A DNA stretch of 64,000 nucleotides from the NCBI GenBank assembly GCA_006937955.1, contig SSNP01000015.1, forward strand, positions 1,175,851 through 1,239,850, read 5' to 3'. A model generated the notes under the pieces. That model was not told the DNA's origin. It saw only the letters and a list, made by a program, of their open reading frames with translations, and ran no database searches. Position 1 is the stretch's first letter. Every line of letters begins with the position of its first letter. This DNA comes from Pachypanchax playfairii (taxonomy: Eukaryota; Chordata; Actinopteri; Cyprinodontiformes; Aplocheilidae). The translations under genes were made by a program, and so were the position numbers. Below, piece by piece: positions 62,810 through 64,000 of the stretch.

Positions 62810-64000
62810 CTAAAGTTCCATAGAAACACAGACAAGGAAAAGGCAGAGAAGTGGAGAAAATGGTAAAGTAGACATGGAGAAGTCAAACTGGATTTTTCTT
62901 TTTTTGACAGGAAGATTATTAAAATTAGGTCCATTTTAGTGATAACAGCTATTAAAAGGATTATTAAAAAAAAAAAAAGTTTAAATACATGTTAATTTTA
63001 GAAGGAAACCAGAAGTAAGTTCAGACATTTGACTTTACACTTGCAACGGAGGCTGAAGGCCTATTTAGGTGTCTATTTAGGAGTTTTCTGAGTCTTTTGG
63101 AAACATAATTGAACAAGCAAAGTGTCTGCGGATGGGAAAAAAAAATGAAATACTTAAATCCAGACTTAGATGAAAATAATAAAGCTGGACTTCAGCTTGT
63201 GTAACTCAGCCACTAAAACATTCTCTGGCATCTTCCTCCTCCTAAGCGTTTAGCAAGAGAGGAGCAATGATACTCAACAGCACCACTGTTAGCAGCCTCG
63301 AGGATAAACAGAGTTAAAATCTATCAGAGGGACTCCAGTAATGAGACAAACTCATATTAGCAAATAATTAACTTAGCTTACTCACTAATAAGCTTATTAG
63401 CTGAAAAATTAATTTGCAAGTTAGCTTACAAATTAGTTAGTTAGTAAATTAAGGTAATAATTTATTTAGCTAGCTTATTCGCTATTAACAAATGTTATAT
63501 ATCAAATAAGCAAAGCTAAATGACTTTTTTTAGTGAATTAGCTAAGTAGCTATTTGCCCATTTGTTAAATATTTGCCATTTAGCAAACTGGCAAATGGTT
63601 AGCTATTTGCAAATTAAGAAATGGCTGCAAATAGTGAAGTACTGTGTTTTATAGACTTCTGGTGTGGCTGCAGTACAACACGAAGAAATACAAGTTCACA
63701 AGGAAAAGAAGGGATCGTTTCATTTTTCTGGAATCAGAAATTTAGGGTTTAAAATGTTTAGTTATTGTCAACTAGTTAGTTTAGAGTTATTAAAAAGGTT
63801 ACACAGCATTTAATGGTTTTTATGTAGAATAATTACAAACAATATTTATTTACACACAGAGGTTAAAAAGGATGGATGGAGGGTTAAAACAATGGTTATG
63901 AGCTTTTTATTTCTTTTAGGTTTAAACATTTAAGGTGCAGCATCTTCACAAGGTGTTAAAGTTACCAAATAAAAAGTAGGACTTTTTCAAATTTCTCTTA
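62810..64000 (-). other. nrxn2 intron, right edge of window
   Basis: No exon seen. 63345-63625 is dominated by short variants of TTAGC, TTAGT and GCAAAT (cryptically simple sequence). Confidence 0.6.

Overview
The window is nuclear DNA of a ray-finned fish, most likely a percomorph teleost. Genes are split into many short exons with GT-AG introns, the encoded proteins are vertebrate, and the repeats (Tc1-like, Harbinger-like, (TG)n-flanked and CCATCC-headed families) are those usual in teleosts. I found no bacterial operon, CRISPR array, RNA gene or viral gene.

Layout: (1) 2.3-6.6 kb, + strand, the 3' part of dixdc1 (coiled coil plus DIX domain). (2) 8.2-13.1 kb, +, a complete dlat (E2 subunit of pyruvate dehydrogenase) in 14 exons, 640 codons. 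(3) 13.5-21.6 kb, the dlat 3'UTR tail, a broken Tc1-like transposon and intergenic DNA, printed twice around a 10-N gap. (4) 21.4-24.1 kb, +, a seven-exon CTX-type immunoglobulin-superfamily membrane protein, 298 codons. (5) 27.3-44.7 kb, -, pcnx3 (pecanex 3), for which 35 coding exons join in one open frame of 2,266 codons, with a long 3'UTR to about 24.8 kb and a probable promoter near 46.1 kb. (6) 46-57 kb, gene-free and repeat-rich, including a second stretch printed twice (47.4-52.3 kb). (7) 57.7-62.8 kb, -, the last three coding exons of nrxn2 (last LNS domain, stalk, membrane segment, EYYV tail), continuing beyond the window.

Order and linkage: dixdc1-dlat adjacency is the same as in human 11q23.1, while pcnx3 and nrxn2 belong to human 11q13.1, so this fish segment brings together two blocks that lie apart on human chromosome 11. 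The genes share no obvious pathway (Wnt signalling, mitochondrial pyruvate oxidation, cell adhesion, a membrane protein linked to Notch biology in flies, synaptic adhesion); their proximity is linkage and not an operon.

The most consequential observation is that both large duplications are essentially perfect and each abuts a 10-N gap at a simple repeat. They look like unmerged overlapping contig ends, so about 6.5 kb of the window, including a second copy of the Ig-gene signal-peptide exon, is probably not real. The most interesting biology is a Harbinger-like insertion inside a second copy of a repeat whose uninterrupted copy lies in dixdc1, and that dixdc1 copy appears to supply a splice acceptor. 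I did not find a convincing new biological system.
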